Source: CAIWHR01 sp963816925 (GTDB taxonomy: Bacteria; Pseudomonadota; Gammaproteobacteria; Burkholderiales; Casimicrobiaceae). From it: DNA of 64,000 nt. Positions 32,549 to 40,250 of this stretch are shown piece by piece (positions within the stretch are counted from its first letter, which is position 1; every line of letters starts with the position of its first letter). The notes under the pieces are model-generated. The model was not told the origin of the DNA and searched no databases. It was given only the letters and a program-made list of their open reading frames with translations. Position numbers and translations under genes: made by a program. The stretch covers positions 248,001 through 312,000 of the forward strand of contig CAWFMY010000009.1 of the NCBI GenBank assembly GCA_963816925.1. Direction: 5' to 3'.

Positions 32549-33103
32549 ATGAAAATCGCCCAGGAAATCCGCGCCGGCAACGTGATCATGGTCGGGAAGG
32601 ACCCGATGGTGGTCCAGAAGGCCGAGTTCTCGAAATCCGGCCGCAATGCGTCGGTCGTCAAGATGAAGCTCAAGAACCTGCTGTCCGGCTCGGGCACGGA
32701 GACGATCTATCGCGCCGACGAGAAATTCGACGTGATCCAGCTCGAGCGCAAGCAGGTGACGTATTCGTACTTCCAGGATCCGCTCTACGTGTTCATGGAC
32801 CAGGAGTACCACCAGCACGAGGTCGAAGCCGAAAACCTCGGCGACGCGATCAACTACCTCGCCGACGGTCTCGAGTGCGAGCTCACGTTCTACGACGGCA
32901 AGGCCATTTCGGTCGAGCTGCCGACCTCGGTCGTGCGGGAAGTGAGCTACACGGAGCCCGCGGTCAAGGGCGACACGTCGGGCAAGGTGATGAAGCCGGC
33001 GAAGATCGCCAACGGCTTCCAGGTCCAGGTGCCGTTGTTCGTGTCCACGGGCGACAACATCGAGATCGACACGCGCACGGGCGAATACCGCCGCCGCGTC
33101 TGA
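32549..33103 (+). CDS. efp: Elongation factor P, Arg32 type
   Basis: Ribosome-binding factor that relieves stalling at polyproline stretches. 184 residues from MKIAQEIRAGNVIMVGKDP, with KOW-like domain I and two OB domains. The tip loop reads FSKSGRNASVV, placing Arg at position 32, the residue glycosylated by EarP; a Lys34-type EF-P would have Lys here and an EpmAB system. The preceding gene encodes that enzyme. A terminator hairpin follows the stop. Confidence 0.97.
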   Translation: MKIAQEIRAGNVIMVGKDPMVVQKAEFSKSGRNASVVKMKLKNLLSGSGTETIYRADEKFDVIQLERKQVTYSYFQDPLYVFMDQEYHQHEVEAENLGDAINYLADGLECELTFYDGKAISVELPTSVVREVSYTEPAVKGDTSGKVMKPAKIANGFQVQVPLFVSTGDNIEIDTRTGEYRRRV

Positions 33104-33120
33104 AGCGCGTCCGCGCAAAG

Positions 33121-33145
33121 AAAGGGCCCCGAGCGGGCCCTTTTT
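33121..33145 (+). terminator. Rho-independent terminator of efp
   Basis: Nine-base stem AAAGGGCCC at 33121-33129 paired with GGGCCCTTT at 33135-33143, loop CGAGC, followed by further T. It starts 17 bases after the efp stop. Confidence 0.85.
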
Positions 33146-33237
33146 CATTCGCATGCTGGCGCGGAACTGCCGTACGAACAGTGGTTCCACGCGTGCGTGA
33201 CCCCATCGGTTGCGCCCAATAACAAGGAGAAGGCGAG

Positions 33238-34032
33238 ATGAACACGCGAATGATGCGTTGGGCGAATGCGGCCCTCCTCTGTGCAGGAATCGGCCTCGCG
33301 CCGATTGCGGGCGCCACCCCGTTCTCGACGAATTTCAGCGATCTCTGGTGGGTTCCGTCGGAATCGGGCTGGGGCGCCAACATCTCGCAGCAATCCGACA
33401 CGATGTTCATGACGATGTTCGTCTACGGCCCCTCCGGCCAGCCGATCTGGTACGTCGCGACGCTCGACTACCAGATCGCCGCGCCCGACGGCTCGCTGGT
33501 CTGGAGCGGCGACCTCCTCCAGACGGCGGGCGCGTGGTTCGGCGCCTCCTGGAACCCGGCGCTGTTCTCGTCGCGCAAGGTCGGCACCGCGACGTTCCGG
33601 GCCGCGTCCGTCGCGCAGGCCACGCTCGCCTATGCCGTCGACGGCATCGTCGTGACCAAGCAGATCGAGCGGCAGCCGCTGCGCAACAACGACAATTCCG
33701 GATCGTATTACGGCGGCACGACCGACGTGTCCCGCAACTGCATCAATCCATTGCTGAACAACGTCCGCACCGAAGACCAGGGATCGCTGTCGGTCACGCA
33801 GACCGGACCGCTGATCTCGATCAAGGCGCCGACCTGCACGTTCGCGGGAACCTACTCTCAGGAGGGGCAAATCGGCCGTGCCGACACGACGTACCTGTGC
33901 ACCAACGGCGCGGTCGGCACGGTCACGTTCTTCGACATGCATGTCGAGACCAGCGGCATCCTCGGCCGCTACACCGGCCGCGATCCGATCTGCCAGTTCG
34001 ACGGCAACATCGGCGGCTATCGCAAGCAGTAG
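33238..34032 (+). CDS. Secreted protein with WW-ESGWG repeat-type domain, function unknown
   Basis: Exported protein of 264 residues with a signal peptide (MNTRMMRWANAALLCAGIG to about IAGATP). The mature N-terminus has DLWWVPSESGWGANISQQ, DTMFMTMFVYGPSGQPIWYV and later SGSYYGGTTD, CINPLLNN, CTFAGTYSQEGQIG and TYLCTNGAVGTV. The W-x-ESGWG / F-x-Y-G-P-WY pattern recurs in exported proteins of Burkholderiales and Xanthomonadales that have no assigned function. Four Cys in the second half could form disulfides. AAGGAGAAGG precedes the ATG, and the upstream terminator suggests an independent transcript. Confidence 0.75.
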   Translation: MNTRMMRWANAALLCAGIGLAPIAGATPFSTNFSDLWWVPSESGWGANISQQSDTMFMTMFVYGPSGQPIWYVATLDYQIAAPDGSLVWSGDLLQTAGAWFGASWNPALFSSRKVGTATFRAASVAQATLAYAVDGIVVTKQIERQPLRNNDNSGSYYGGTTDVSRNCINPLLNNVRTEDQGSLSVTQTGPLISIKAPTCTFAGTYSQEGQIGRADTTYLCTNGAVGTVTFFDMHVETSGILGRYTGRDPICQFDGNIGGYRKQ

Positions 34033-34041
34033 TCGCGTGGA

Positions 34042-35091
34042 TCAGGCGGCGCGGCCGGCCTCGTACCAGCCGCGCGTCGCCCGGGTCAGTCTGACCACCG
34101 ACAACATGACCGGCACCTCGATCAGGACACCGACGACCGTCGCGAGGGCGGCGCCCGACTCCAGTCCGTACAGGCTGACGGCGGTCGCCACCGCCAGTTC
34201 GAAGAAATTGCTGGCGCCGATCAACGCCGACGGGCAGGCGACGCTGTGCGCCACGCCGAGCCGCCGGTTGAGCCAGTAGGCGAGCCCCGAGTTGAAGTAG
34301 ACCTGGATCAGGATCGGGACCGCGAGCATCGCGATGATCAGCGGTTGCGCAAGGATCTGCCGCCCCTGGAAGGTGAACAGCAACACCAGTGTCGCGAGCA
34401 ACGCCGCGAGCGACACGGGACGCAGGCGCGCGAGCGTCGCTGCAAGGCGCGCCGCCCCGCCACGAGCGAGCAATGCCCGCCGCCAGAGCTGGCTCGCGAT
34501 GACCGGCACGACGATGTAGAGCACGACGGACAGCGCCAGCGTGTCCCACGGCACCGCGATGCTCGACAAGCCGAGCAGAAGCGCGACGAGCGGCGCGAAC
34601 GCGAACAGCATCACGACGTCGTTGAGCGCCACCTGCGAAAGCGTGAAGTTCGGCTCTCCGTCGGACAGGTCGCTCCAGACGAACACCATCGCCGTGCACG
34701 GCGCGGCCGCAAGCAGGATCAATCCGGCGATGTACGAGTCGACCTGATCGGCGGGCAGCCAGCGCGCGAAGACATGGCGGACGAAGATCCAGCCCAGCAG
34801 CGCCATCGAAAACGGCTTCACCGCCCAGTTGATGAGAAGCGTCACGCCGATGCCTTTCGCGTGACGCGCGACCTGTCCCAGCGTGCCGAAGTCGATCTTC
34901 AGCAGCATCGGCACGATCATCAGCCAGACCAGGATCGCGACCGGCAGGTTGATCTCGGCCAGCTTGAGGCCGCCGGCGAACGTCGCGATCGTCGGGAAGA
35001 ACTGTCCGACGAGGATTCCTGCGCCGATGCAGCCGAAGACCCACCAGGTCAGGTTGCGCTCGAACGCACCGATGGCGCGCGAGTCCGCCAT
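34042..35091 (-). CDS. acr3: Arsenite efflux permease, ACR3 family
   Basis: Inner-membrane As(III)/H+ antiporter of 349 residues with ten hydrophobic helices. It starts MADSRAIGAFERNLTWWVFG and has the conserved AAPCTAMVFVWS with the substrate-binding Cys, FTLSQVALNDVVMLFAFAP, and CPSALIGASNFFELAVATAVSLYG. The start lies four bases after the arsC stop. It is the last gene of the arsR-arsI-arsC-acr3 operon. An Acr3 rather than ArsB pump is clear from the Cys motif and length. Convergent with the secreted Trp-rich gene. Confidence 0.94.
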   Translation of the reverse strand: MADSRAIGAFERNLTWWVFGCIGAGILVGQFFPTIATFAGGLKLAEINLPVAILVWLMIVPMLLKIDFGTLGQVARHAKGIGVTLLINWAVKPFSMALLGWIFVRHVFARWLPADQVDSYIAGLILLAAAPCTAMVFVWSDLSDGEPNFTLSQVALNDVVMLFAFAPLVALLLGLSSIAVPWDTLALSVVLYIVVPVIASQLWRRALLARGGAARLAATLARLRPVSLAALLATLVLLFTFQGRQILAQPLIIAMLAVPILIQVYFNSGLAYWLNRRLGVAHSVACPSALIGASNFFELAVATAVSLYGLESGAALATVVGVLIEVPVMLSVVRLTRATRGWYEAGRAA

Positions 35092-35095
35092 GGCG

Positions 35096-35647
35096 TCAGG
35101 ACAGCGCGGTGCCGATCGCCTGCATCTCGCAGGACAAGGCCTGCCGATCGAGCGTTGCGACCGGCAGCGACGTCAGGAGCCCGATGCGATGGCGCAGAAT
35201 CTGGAACGCGTGCCGGATCGCCGCCCGCTTCGCTTCGTCGCTGCCTTCGATGGCGGCGGGATCGGGGACGCCCCAATGCGCGGTAATCGGCTGCCCCGGC
35301 CAGACGGGGCAGACTTCTCCGGCCGCGTTGTCGCAGACGGTGATCACGAAATGCATGACCGGCGCGCCGGGCGCGGCAAACTCGTCCCAGCGCTTGCTGC
35401 GCAGGCCGTCGACGGGCAATCCCTGCGCGCGCAGATAGTCGATCGCGAATGGATTGACGCGGCCCGTCGGCATGCTGCCCGCGCTGTGGCCGACGAACCG
35501 CCCGTTGCCGAGGCGATTCACGATCGCTTCGGCGAGGATGCTGCGCGCCGAGTTACCGGTGCACAGGAACAGCACGTTGAACTGGCGCGACGCATTCTTC
35601 GGCGCCGCGTCCGCGGGCGGCGCATCTGCGGCGGTTTTCACGCTCAC
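35096..35647 (-). CDS. arsC: Arsenate reductase, low-molecular-weight phosphatase type
   Basis: Reduces arsenate to arsenite for export by Acr3. About 183 residues read from a GTG at 35647 that overlaps the arsI stop (GTGA). The catalytic P-loop FLCTGNSARSILAEA is a CX5R motif, and HFVITVCDNAAGEVCPVWPGQP supplies the further cysteines, with HWGVPDPA carrying the conserved Asp-Pro. An N-terminal tail of about 20 residues rich in Ala and Pro precedes the fold. Class resembles thioredoxin-linked LMW-PTP ArsC. Confidence 0.92.
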   Translation of the reverse strand: MSVKTAADAPPADAAPKNASRQFNVLFLCTGNSARSILAEAIVNRLGNGRFVGHSAGSMPTGRVNPFAIDYLRAQGLPVDGLRSKRWDEFAAPGAPVMHFVITVCDNAAGEVCPVWPGQPITAHWGVPDPAAIEGSDEAKRAAIRHAFQILRHRIGLLTSLPVATLDRQALSCEMQAIGTALS

Positions 35648-36135
35648 GCGCAGCACCCGCCCTTCGACGTCGGGAGGGCGGCGACTTTTGCCGGCGCGCA
35701 GCAGGCGGACTCCACGCTGGCATTCGTACCGCACGCCGCCGCCGACCCTTCGACATCGTCGCCGTCGAAGTACCGGATCTCGCCCAGCGATTGGTATCCT
35801 TCCCACGCGATGCCCTGCGGGTCGGTCACCCAATGCTTGTCGGACCTGGCATAGCAGCAGCTCGCATTCGGCTCGTCCACCACGCCGGTCGACGCGGCGG
35901 CGAAGTGCGCTCGAATGTCGGCGAGCTCGTCCGCGGAATCGGCCTGCAGCCCGAGATGGTTGACCCCGACACGGTTGCCGCGCTGCGAAATCGCGAAATT
36001 GACGCGCGGGTCCTCGATCATCCACTTCGCGTAGTCGACCTTGCGCACGGCCGGGTCCGCGCCGAACAGCCCGGAATAGAAACGAATGCTCTGCTCGAGA
36101 TTCTCGACGCCGACGTGGACGTGAAAGCGCTTCAT
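35644..36135 (-). CDS. arsI: ArsI/CadI-family dioxygenase, C-As lyase-like
   Basis: Vicinal-oxygen-chelate protein of 163 residues starting MKRFHVHVGVENLEQSIRFY. ArsI cleaves the C-As bond of trivalent methyl- and aromatic arsenicals using Fe(II). Metal ligands expected in the fold are visible (His in HVHVGV, His in NHLGLQ, Glu in WEGYQS), and the ArsI-type vicinal cysteine pair stands in NASCCYARSDKHWVTDPQG. A Cys-rich tail (SACCAP, GGCCA) could bind metalloid. The start overlaps the arsR stop (ATGA). The alternative is a CadI-like metal-response protein; the CC pair and operon favour ArsI. Confidence 0.85.
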   Translation of the reverse strand: MKRFHVHVGVENLEQSIRFYSGLFGADPAVRKVDYAKWMIEDPRVNFAISQRGNRVGVNHLGLQADSADELADIRAHFAAASTGVVDEPNASCCYARSDKHWVTDPQGIAWEGYQSLGEIRYFDGDDVEGSAAACGTNASVESACCAPAKVAALPTSKGGCCA

Positions 36136-36506
36136 GCGGATCTCCTTTTCCTGGATTTGGGCAACGCGACTGCCACCGGCTTTGGCGCACCGGCAGGAAC
36201 GCAGGCGGGGTCGCAGGCCGCGCTTGCCTCGCAGCAATTTGCGGTGAGGTAGCCGACCAGCGTGTTCATCGCCGCGAAATCGGGGCGGTACCAGATAAAG
36301 CGGCCTTCCTGGCGCGCGGCGATAAGGCGCGAGTGCGCAAGTTCCTTCAAATGGAACGACAGCGTCGCGGGCGCGAGCTTCAGTTGCTCGCCGATCGATC
36401 CCGCGGGGAGCCCGTCGGGCGCATGCCGGACGAGCAACCGGAAGATCGCGAGCCGATGTTCCTGGGCGAGCGCGCCGAGGGCGGCGAGCGCTTTCTTCGT
36501 TTCCAT
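36132..36506 (-). CDS. arsR: ArsR-family arsenic-responsive repressor
   Basis: Winged-helix repressor of 124 residues starting METKKALAALGALAQEHRLA. The HTH region is KLAPATLSFHLKELAHSRLI, followed by the wing QEGRFIWYRPDF. Unlike classical ArsR with a CxC in the DNA-recognition helix, the cysteines here lie in a C-terminal tail (TANCCEASAACDPAC), indicating a differently placed As(III) site as in other late-branching ArsR types. First gene of the ars operon; its operator should lie in the AT-rich stretch just upstream (about 36507-36540, which contains TATTTCCAGTATTATCG). Confidence 0.92.
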   Translation of the reverse strand: METKKALAALGALAQEHRLAIFRLLVRHAPDGLPAGSIGEQLKLAPATLSFHLKELAHSRLIAARQEGRFIWYRPDFAAMNTLVGYLTANCCEASAACDPACVPAGAPKPVAVALPKSRKRRSA

Positions 36507-36564
36507 ATTTCCAGTATTATCGAATTGTTGGACGTTGTCAAGCGGTGCCGAAAACCGGGTCCAA

Positions 36565-37647
36565 TCAAGGGGATGGCGTCCGCGCGGACCTGGCGATGCC
36601 GCTGACCCCGATCACGGACCCCGCGGACTGCGCGCGATATCCCGGCAGCCGCGCGACCAATCGCGCGAGCGCGGGACCCCGCAACGCCTCGATCAACGCG
36701 ACGATCGGCGGCTTGGCGAGGTCCGACGCGCGAACGGCGATGAAATAGCGCTCGCGCACCAGCGGTACGAACGCGAGCCCGTATTCGGCGGCGGCGGCGC
36801 GCAAGCCGAATCCCGCGTCGGCGCCACCGGATGCCACGGTCGCGGCAACGGCCGCATGCGTGTATTCCTCGGTCGCATAGCCCGCGAGCGCGGACCCTGC
36901 GATGCCCTCGTCGTCGAGATGACGATCGATCAGGAGGCGCGTTCCGGAACCGCGCTGCCGATTGACGAAGCGCAACCCGTTCGCAGCGACGTCGCTGAAA
37001 TTCTTCACCCGGGCAGGATTGCCGCGCGGCAGGATGAGCCCCTGCTCGCGCTCGACGAAGCGGATCAGCCGGTCGTGCCGCTGGGACAGGAAACGCAGAT
37101 ACGGCGCGGAACCGGCGCCGGCGCGCACGCCGATCGGCACGTGAAAGCCCGCAGCGTCGGCGCGTCCCTGCGCGAAGTCGTCGAGCGCGACGAGGCTTCC
37201 GACGAACCGGAGTTCCAGCACCAGCGGCCCGCCCTCGATGGCATCGCGCAGCCCGGCGAGCGCGAGATCGTGGCTTGCCGCCATGCGCAATCGCGCGTCG
37301 GTCTCCTGCTTGCGTCGCGCCGGTTGACCGGCGAGTTCGATGGCAAGGGCCGGCGCGATGCGCGCGAGTCGGCGATTGGCTGCCCCCGTGGCTTCCAGGA
37401 GATGGATGCCGGCCGGCGCGAGGCTCGCCCCTTTGCCGCGCGCGAGATGCACGAGCGGAACCCGCAGGAGCAATTGGCACTCCCGCAGCAGACCCCATCC
37501 CGCGCGATAGGAAATTCCGCACTGGATAACCGCATGCGCGAGCGAGCCTGTCCGCGCGATGGCGTCGAGCAACGGCACGAGCCGGTCCGGAAGCGGCACC
37601 GCCGGGCTCGTCCCGACCGTCCACGCGAGCCGAGGTTGCAGCTTCAT
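36565..37647 (-). CDS. ModE-like HTH regulator with periplasmic-binding-protein domain (probable tungstate/molybdate regulator)
   Basis: About 360 residues. Residues 1-95 form a ModE/LysR-like winged helix (LLDAIARTGSLAHAVIQCGISYRAGWGLL). From about 115 on is a PBP-like domain of the kind that binds small ligands (LELRFVGSLVALDDFAQGRADAAGFH, NRQRGSGTRLLIDRHL, YTHAAVAATVASGGADAGFGL). This two-domain form is typical of regulators next to tungstate or molybdate transporters. It diverges from tupBCA. The ATG at 37647 has no nearby ribosome site of its own, but a five-codon frame with a good AGGAGG ends over it (TAATG), implying coupled initiation. Confidence 0.83.
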   Translation of the reverse strand: MKLQPRLAWTVGTSPAVPLPDRLVPLLDAIARTGSLAHAVIQCGISYRAGWGLLRECQLLLRVPLVHLARGKGASLAPAGIHLLEATGAANRRLARIAPALAIELAGQPARRKQETDARLRMAASHDLALAGLRDAIEGGPLVLELRFVGSLVALDDFAQGRADAAGFHVPIGVRAGAGSAPYLRFLSQRHDRLIRFVEREQGLILPRGNPARVKNFSDVAANGLRFVNRQRGSGTRLLIDRHLDDEGIAGSALAGYATEEYTHAAVAATVASGGADAGFGLRAAAAEYGLAFVPLVRERYFIAVRASDLAKPPIVALIEALRGPALARLVARLPGYRAQSAGSVIGVSGIARSARTPSP

Positions 37648-37672
37648 TATGTCGCGTCCTGCATATTTTGCC
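37646..37672 (+). promoter_or_regulatory. Operator-like repeat A in the tup regulator/transporter gap
   Basis: A 27-base element from ATTATGTCGCG to GCATATTTTGCC with an imperfect dyad (ATTATGT against GCATATT). A near copy lies 76 bases further at 37722-37748. It overlaps the start region of the divergent regulator gene, a suitable place for autorepression. Probably bound by the adjacent ModE-like regulator. Confidence 0.55.
37647..37664 (-). CDS. Possible five-codon leader peptide upstream of the tungstate regulator
   Basis: On the minus strand AGGAGG is followed, eight bases on, by ATG-CAG-GAC-GCG-ACA-TAA (MQDAT). The TAA shares its final A with the ATG of the regulator gene (TAATG). The regulator itself lacks a Shine-Dalgarno at normal distance, so reinitiation after this leader may be how it is translated. 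An indel artefact is less likely here, since one extra base would not join the two frames. Confidence 0.4.
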   Translation of the reverse strand: MQDAT

Positions 37673-37721
37673 TCCTACGTCGACCGGCTATGATGCCGGG
37701 CTGCATCCAGCGGATTCACTT

Positions 37722-37748
37722 ATTATGTACGCGATTGCATATTCTACC
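37722..37748 (+). promoter_or_regulatory. Operator-like repeat B upstream of tupB
   Basis: Second copy of the 27-base element (ATTATGTACGCG to GCATATTCTACC), agreeing with repeat A at most positions after one-base gaps. It ends 26 bases before the tupB ATG, so a bound regulator would block the tup promoter or its leader. Confidence 0.55.
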
Positions 37749-37774
37749 ACCGCGTCCGGCCGGGTCGGCAGGTC

Positions 37775-38479
37775 ATGAACGACTTTGCCGACGCCGCCGC
37801 GCAAGCCTTCGGGTTGATCGCCGCAGGCGATCCGAAGCTCGTCGACGTCGTCATGCTGAGCCTGCGCGTGAGCCTCGCGGCCGTCGTGCTGGCGTCCGCG
37901 ATCGGGCTGCCGCTGGGCGCATTCGTCGCCGTCGCGCGCTTCCCCGGGCGCAAAGGGGCGATCGTCGTCCTCAACGCGCTGATGGGCCTGCCCTCGGTCG
38001 TCGTCGGCCTCGTGGTCTACCTGCTGCTGTCGCGCGCGGGCCCGCTCGGCAGCTGGGGCATCCTCTTTACGCCGACCGCGATGGTCATCGCGCAGACCAT
38101 CCTCATCACGCCGACGATGGCGGCGCTGTCCCGGCAGATCATCGCCGACGGCTGGGAGGAGTACCGCGAGCAATTGCGCTCGCTCGGCGCAGGCAAAGCC
38201 GGCGTCGCGCTCACGTTGCTGTGGGACCTCCGCTTCTCGCTTGTCACCATCGTGCTCGCGGGCTACGGTCGCGCGGCCTCGGAAGTCGGCGCGGTGATGA
38301 TCGTGGGCGGCAACATCGACGGTGTCACCCGCGTGATGACCACGGCCATCGCGCTCGAAACGAGCAAGGGGGACCTGCCGCTCGCGCTGGGACTCGGAAT
38401 CATCCTGCTCGCCATCGTGCTGGCGCTCAACGCCGCGGCCAACGTCGTCCGCGATGCGGCGCGGAGACGCTACGGGTGA
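37775..38479 (+). CDS. tupB: Tungstate ABC transporter permease TupB
   Basis: Inner-membrane permease of 234 residues with five or six helices. It begins MNDFADAAAQAFGLIAAGDPKLVDVV and has the TupB-typical FPGRKGAIVVLNALMGLPSVV and YLLLSRAGPLGSWGILFTPTAMVIAQTIL, plus the cytoplasmic EAA-like loop AASEVGAVMIVGGNIDGVTR. Its stop overlaps the GTG start of tupC. With TupC and TupA it forms a high-affinity tungstate importer. The order here is tupB-tupC-tupA, not the tupABC order of some genomes. Confidence 0.92.
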   Translation: MNDFADAAAQAFGLIAAGDPKLVDVVMLSLRVSLAAVVLASAIGLPLGAFVAVARFPGRKGAIVVLNALMGLPSVVVGLVVYLLLSRAGPLGSWGILFTPTAMVIAQTILITPTMAALSRQIIADGWEEYREQLRSLGAGKAGVALTLLWDLRFSLVTIVLAGYGRAASEVGAVMIVGGNIDGVTRVMTTAIALETSKGDLPLALGLGIILLAIVLALNAAANVVRDAARRRYG

Positions 38480-39217
38480 ATCCCATGGACATGCGCCCGC
38501 CGCCGTCGCTGTTGCCGCTGCATCTCGAGGATGTCGTTTTCGATGTTGGCCAACGCCGCATCCTCCACGGCATCACGCTTGCGCTCGATGCCGGTTCGCG
38601 GACGATGATCGTCGGGCCGAACGGCGCGGGAAAGAGCGTTCTCCTGCGCCTTTGCCATGGGCTGCTCGAGGCCGACGTCGGGCCGCGTCGCGTGGAGTGC
38701 GCCGGAGCCACCGGGCGCGCCGCGCCGCCAGGCCATGGTTTTCCAGCGGCCGGTGATGCTGCGGCGCTCGGCGCTCGCCAACATCGTCTACGCGTTGAAG
38801 TGCTCGGGCGTGCCGGCGTCCGCGCGTTTCGGGCGCGCGCTTTCCGCTTTGTCCCGCGTCGGTCTCGGCGCGCTCGCCGACCGTCCGGCGCGCGTGCTGT
38901 CCGGCGGCGAGCAGCAGCGCCTCGCGCTCGCCCGCGCATGGGCGCTCGACCCCGAAGTGCTTTTTCTCGACGAGCCCACCGCGAGCCTCGACCCGGGCGC
39001 GGCGCACGAGATCGAACGCATCGTCGGCGCCATGCATGCCGCCGGCACGAAGATCGTGATGGTGACGCACAACATGGGGCAGGCGCGCCGCCTCGGCGAC
39101 GAGGTCCTGTTCCTGCACCAGGGCCGGCTTGTCGAACGAGCACCGGCGGAACGTTTTTTTCGCAACCCGGCCACGCCCGAGGCCGCCCGATTCCTTGAAG
39201 GAGAACTGCCGTGGTAA
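38476..39217 (+). CDS. tupC: Tungstate ABC transporter ATPase TupC (one frameshift)
   Basis: ATP-binding subunit of about 246 residues, read from GTG at 38476 (GTGA overlap with tupB); an ATG at 38485 is an alternative. Walker A is GPNGAGKSVLLRLCHGLL, then after one extra base near 38682 the frame continues AMVFQRPVMLRRSALANI (Q-loop), LSGGEQQRLALARAWAL (signature), VLFLDEPTASLDP (Walker B) and MVTHNMGQARRL (H-loop). The stop overlaps the tupA start by seven bases. Confidence 0.9.
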
Positions 39218-40038
39218 ACGCACGCCGCATTTTCGTCGCCGCACTGCTCGCCCTGACCGCGCTTGCGGCGAGCGCGCAGGACAAGTTCATCGTCGTTGCC
39301 TCGACGACGTCGACCGAGCAATCCGGACTGTTCGGCTACCTGCTCCCGCTGTTCGAGAAAAAGACCGGCATCAACGTGCGCGTCGTCGCGCTGGGCACGG
39401 GCCAGGCGCTGGACCTCGCGCGGCGCGGCGACGCCGACGTCGCGTTCGTGCATGCGCGCGCGGCCGAGGACAAGTTCGTCGCCGAGGGCGAGGGCGTCAA
39501 GCGGTTTCCGGTGATGTACAACGATTTCGTCCTGATCGGTCCGAAGAGCGACCCGGCGAAAGTCGCCGGCGGCAAGGACATCGTCGCCGCCCTCAAGAAG
39601 ATCGAAGCCGCGCAGGCGCCGTTTGTCTCGCGCGGCGATCGCAGCGGAACGCACATGGCGGAGCTCGACTTGTGGAAGGCGTCCGGCATCGACCTCGAGA
39701 AGGCGAAAGGCCCGTGGTATCGCGACACCGGCCAGGGCATGGGTCCCGCGCTCAACACCGCATCGTCAATGAACGCCTACGTGCTTGCCGATCGCGGCAC
39801 CTGGCTTGCATTCAAGAATCGCGGCGACCTCGACATTCTGGTCGAGGGCGACAAACGGCTGTTCAACCAGTATGGCGTCATCCTGGTGAATCCCGGCAAG
39901 CACCCGAACGTGAAAAAAGATCTGGGGCAGACGTTCATCGACTGGCTCGTCTCGCCGGACGGGCAGGCGGCCATTGCCGGCTACAAGATCAACGGCGAGC
40001 AGTTGTTCTTCCCGAATGCGGGGCAGCCCGGCGCATGA
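39211..40038 (+). CDS. tupA: Tungstate-binding periplasmic protein TupA
   Basis: Substrate-binding protein of about 275 residues with a signal peptide (MVNARRIFVAALLALTALA to ASAQ). The oxyanion-binding motif at the mature N-terminus, ASTTSTEQSGLF, corresponds to the TTTS signature of TupA, with RSGTH (GDRSGTHMAELDLW) and GMGPALNTASSMNAY as the other anion-contact segments. GTG start at 39211 with GAAGGAGAAC upstream. These motifs distinguish it from ModA and WtpA. Specificity for tungstate over molybdate is inferred from family. Confidence 0.93.
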   Translation: MVNARRIFVAALLALTALAASAQDKFIVVASTTSTEQSGLFGYLLPLFEKKTGINVRVVALGTGQALDLARRGDADVAFVHARAAEDKFVAEGEGVKRFPVMYNDFVLIGPKSDPAKVAGGKDIVAALKKIEAAQAPFVSRGDRSGTHMAELDLWKASGIDLEKAKGPWYRDTGQGMGPALNTASSMNAYVLADRGTWLAFKNRGDLDILVEGDKRLFNQYGVILVNPGKHPNVKKDLGQTFIDWLVSPDGQAAIAGYKINGEQLFFPNAGQPGA

Positions 40039-40182
40039 GTCGTCGCGGACTCCTGCTTGCGGCGATGCTCGTGAGTACCGGTGGGTTCGCCCAGGATGGA
40101 GTGAATCGCGCTGTTCGTCCCTTCCGTGCCGGGCGAGAACTTTCTCGCGCGCCACGGGTTCACGCCGGTTGCGCTCCCCTGA
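40035..40182 (+). pseudogene. Short remnant between tupA and mop: signal peptide plus a ModA-like tail
   Basis: An ATG overlapping the tupA stop (ATGA) begins MSRRGLLLAAMLVSTGGFAQ, a clear export signal. About eight codons later, in the next frame, the chain can continue LFVPSVPGENFLARHGFTPV and stop at 40180-40182. The second part resembles the extreme C-terminus of oxyanion-binding proteins (FLARHGF). The simplest reading is a binding-protein gene reduced by a large internal deletion, or a very short exported peptide. Weakly supported. Confidence 0.35.
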
Positions 40183-40250
40183 TCGCTTGATCCCATCACG
40201 GCCGCGACGTCGCGGCGATTCCGTCTCGCAACCAGCGCAAGGAGCAGCCC

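Noticed and set aside
36262..39198. 978-codon plus-strand open frame over the tungstate regulator and tup genes
   Set aside because: Only its last part coincides with tupC coding sequence; the rest is antisense or out-of-frame shadow.
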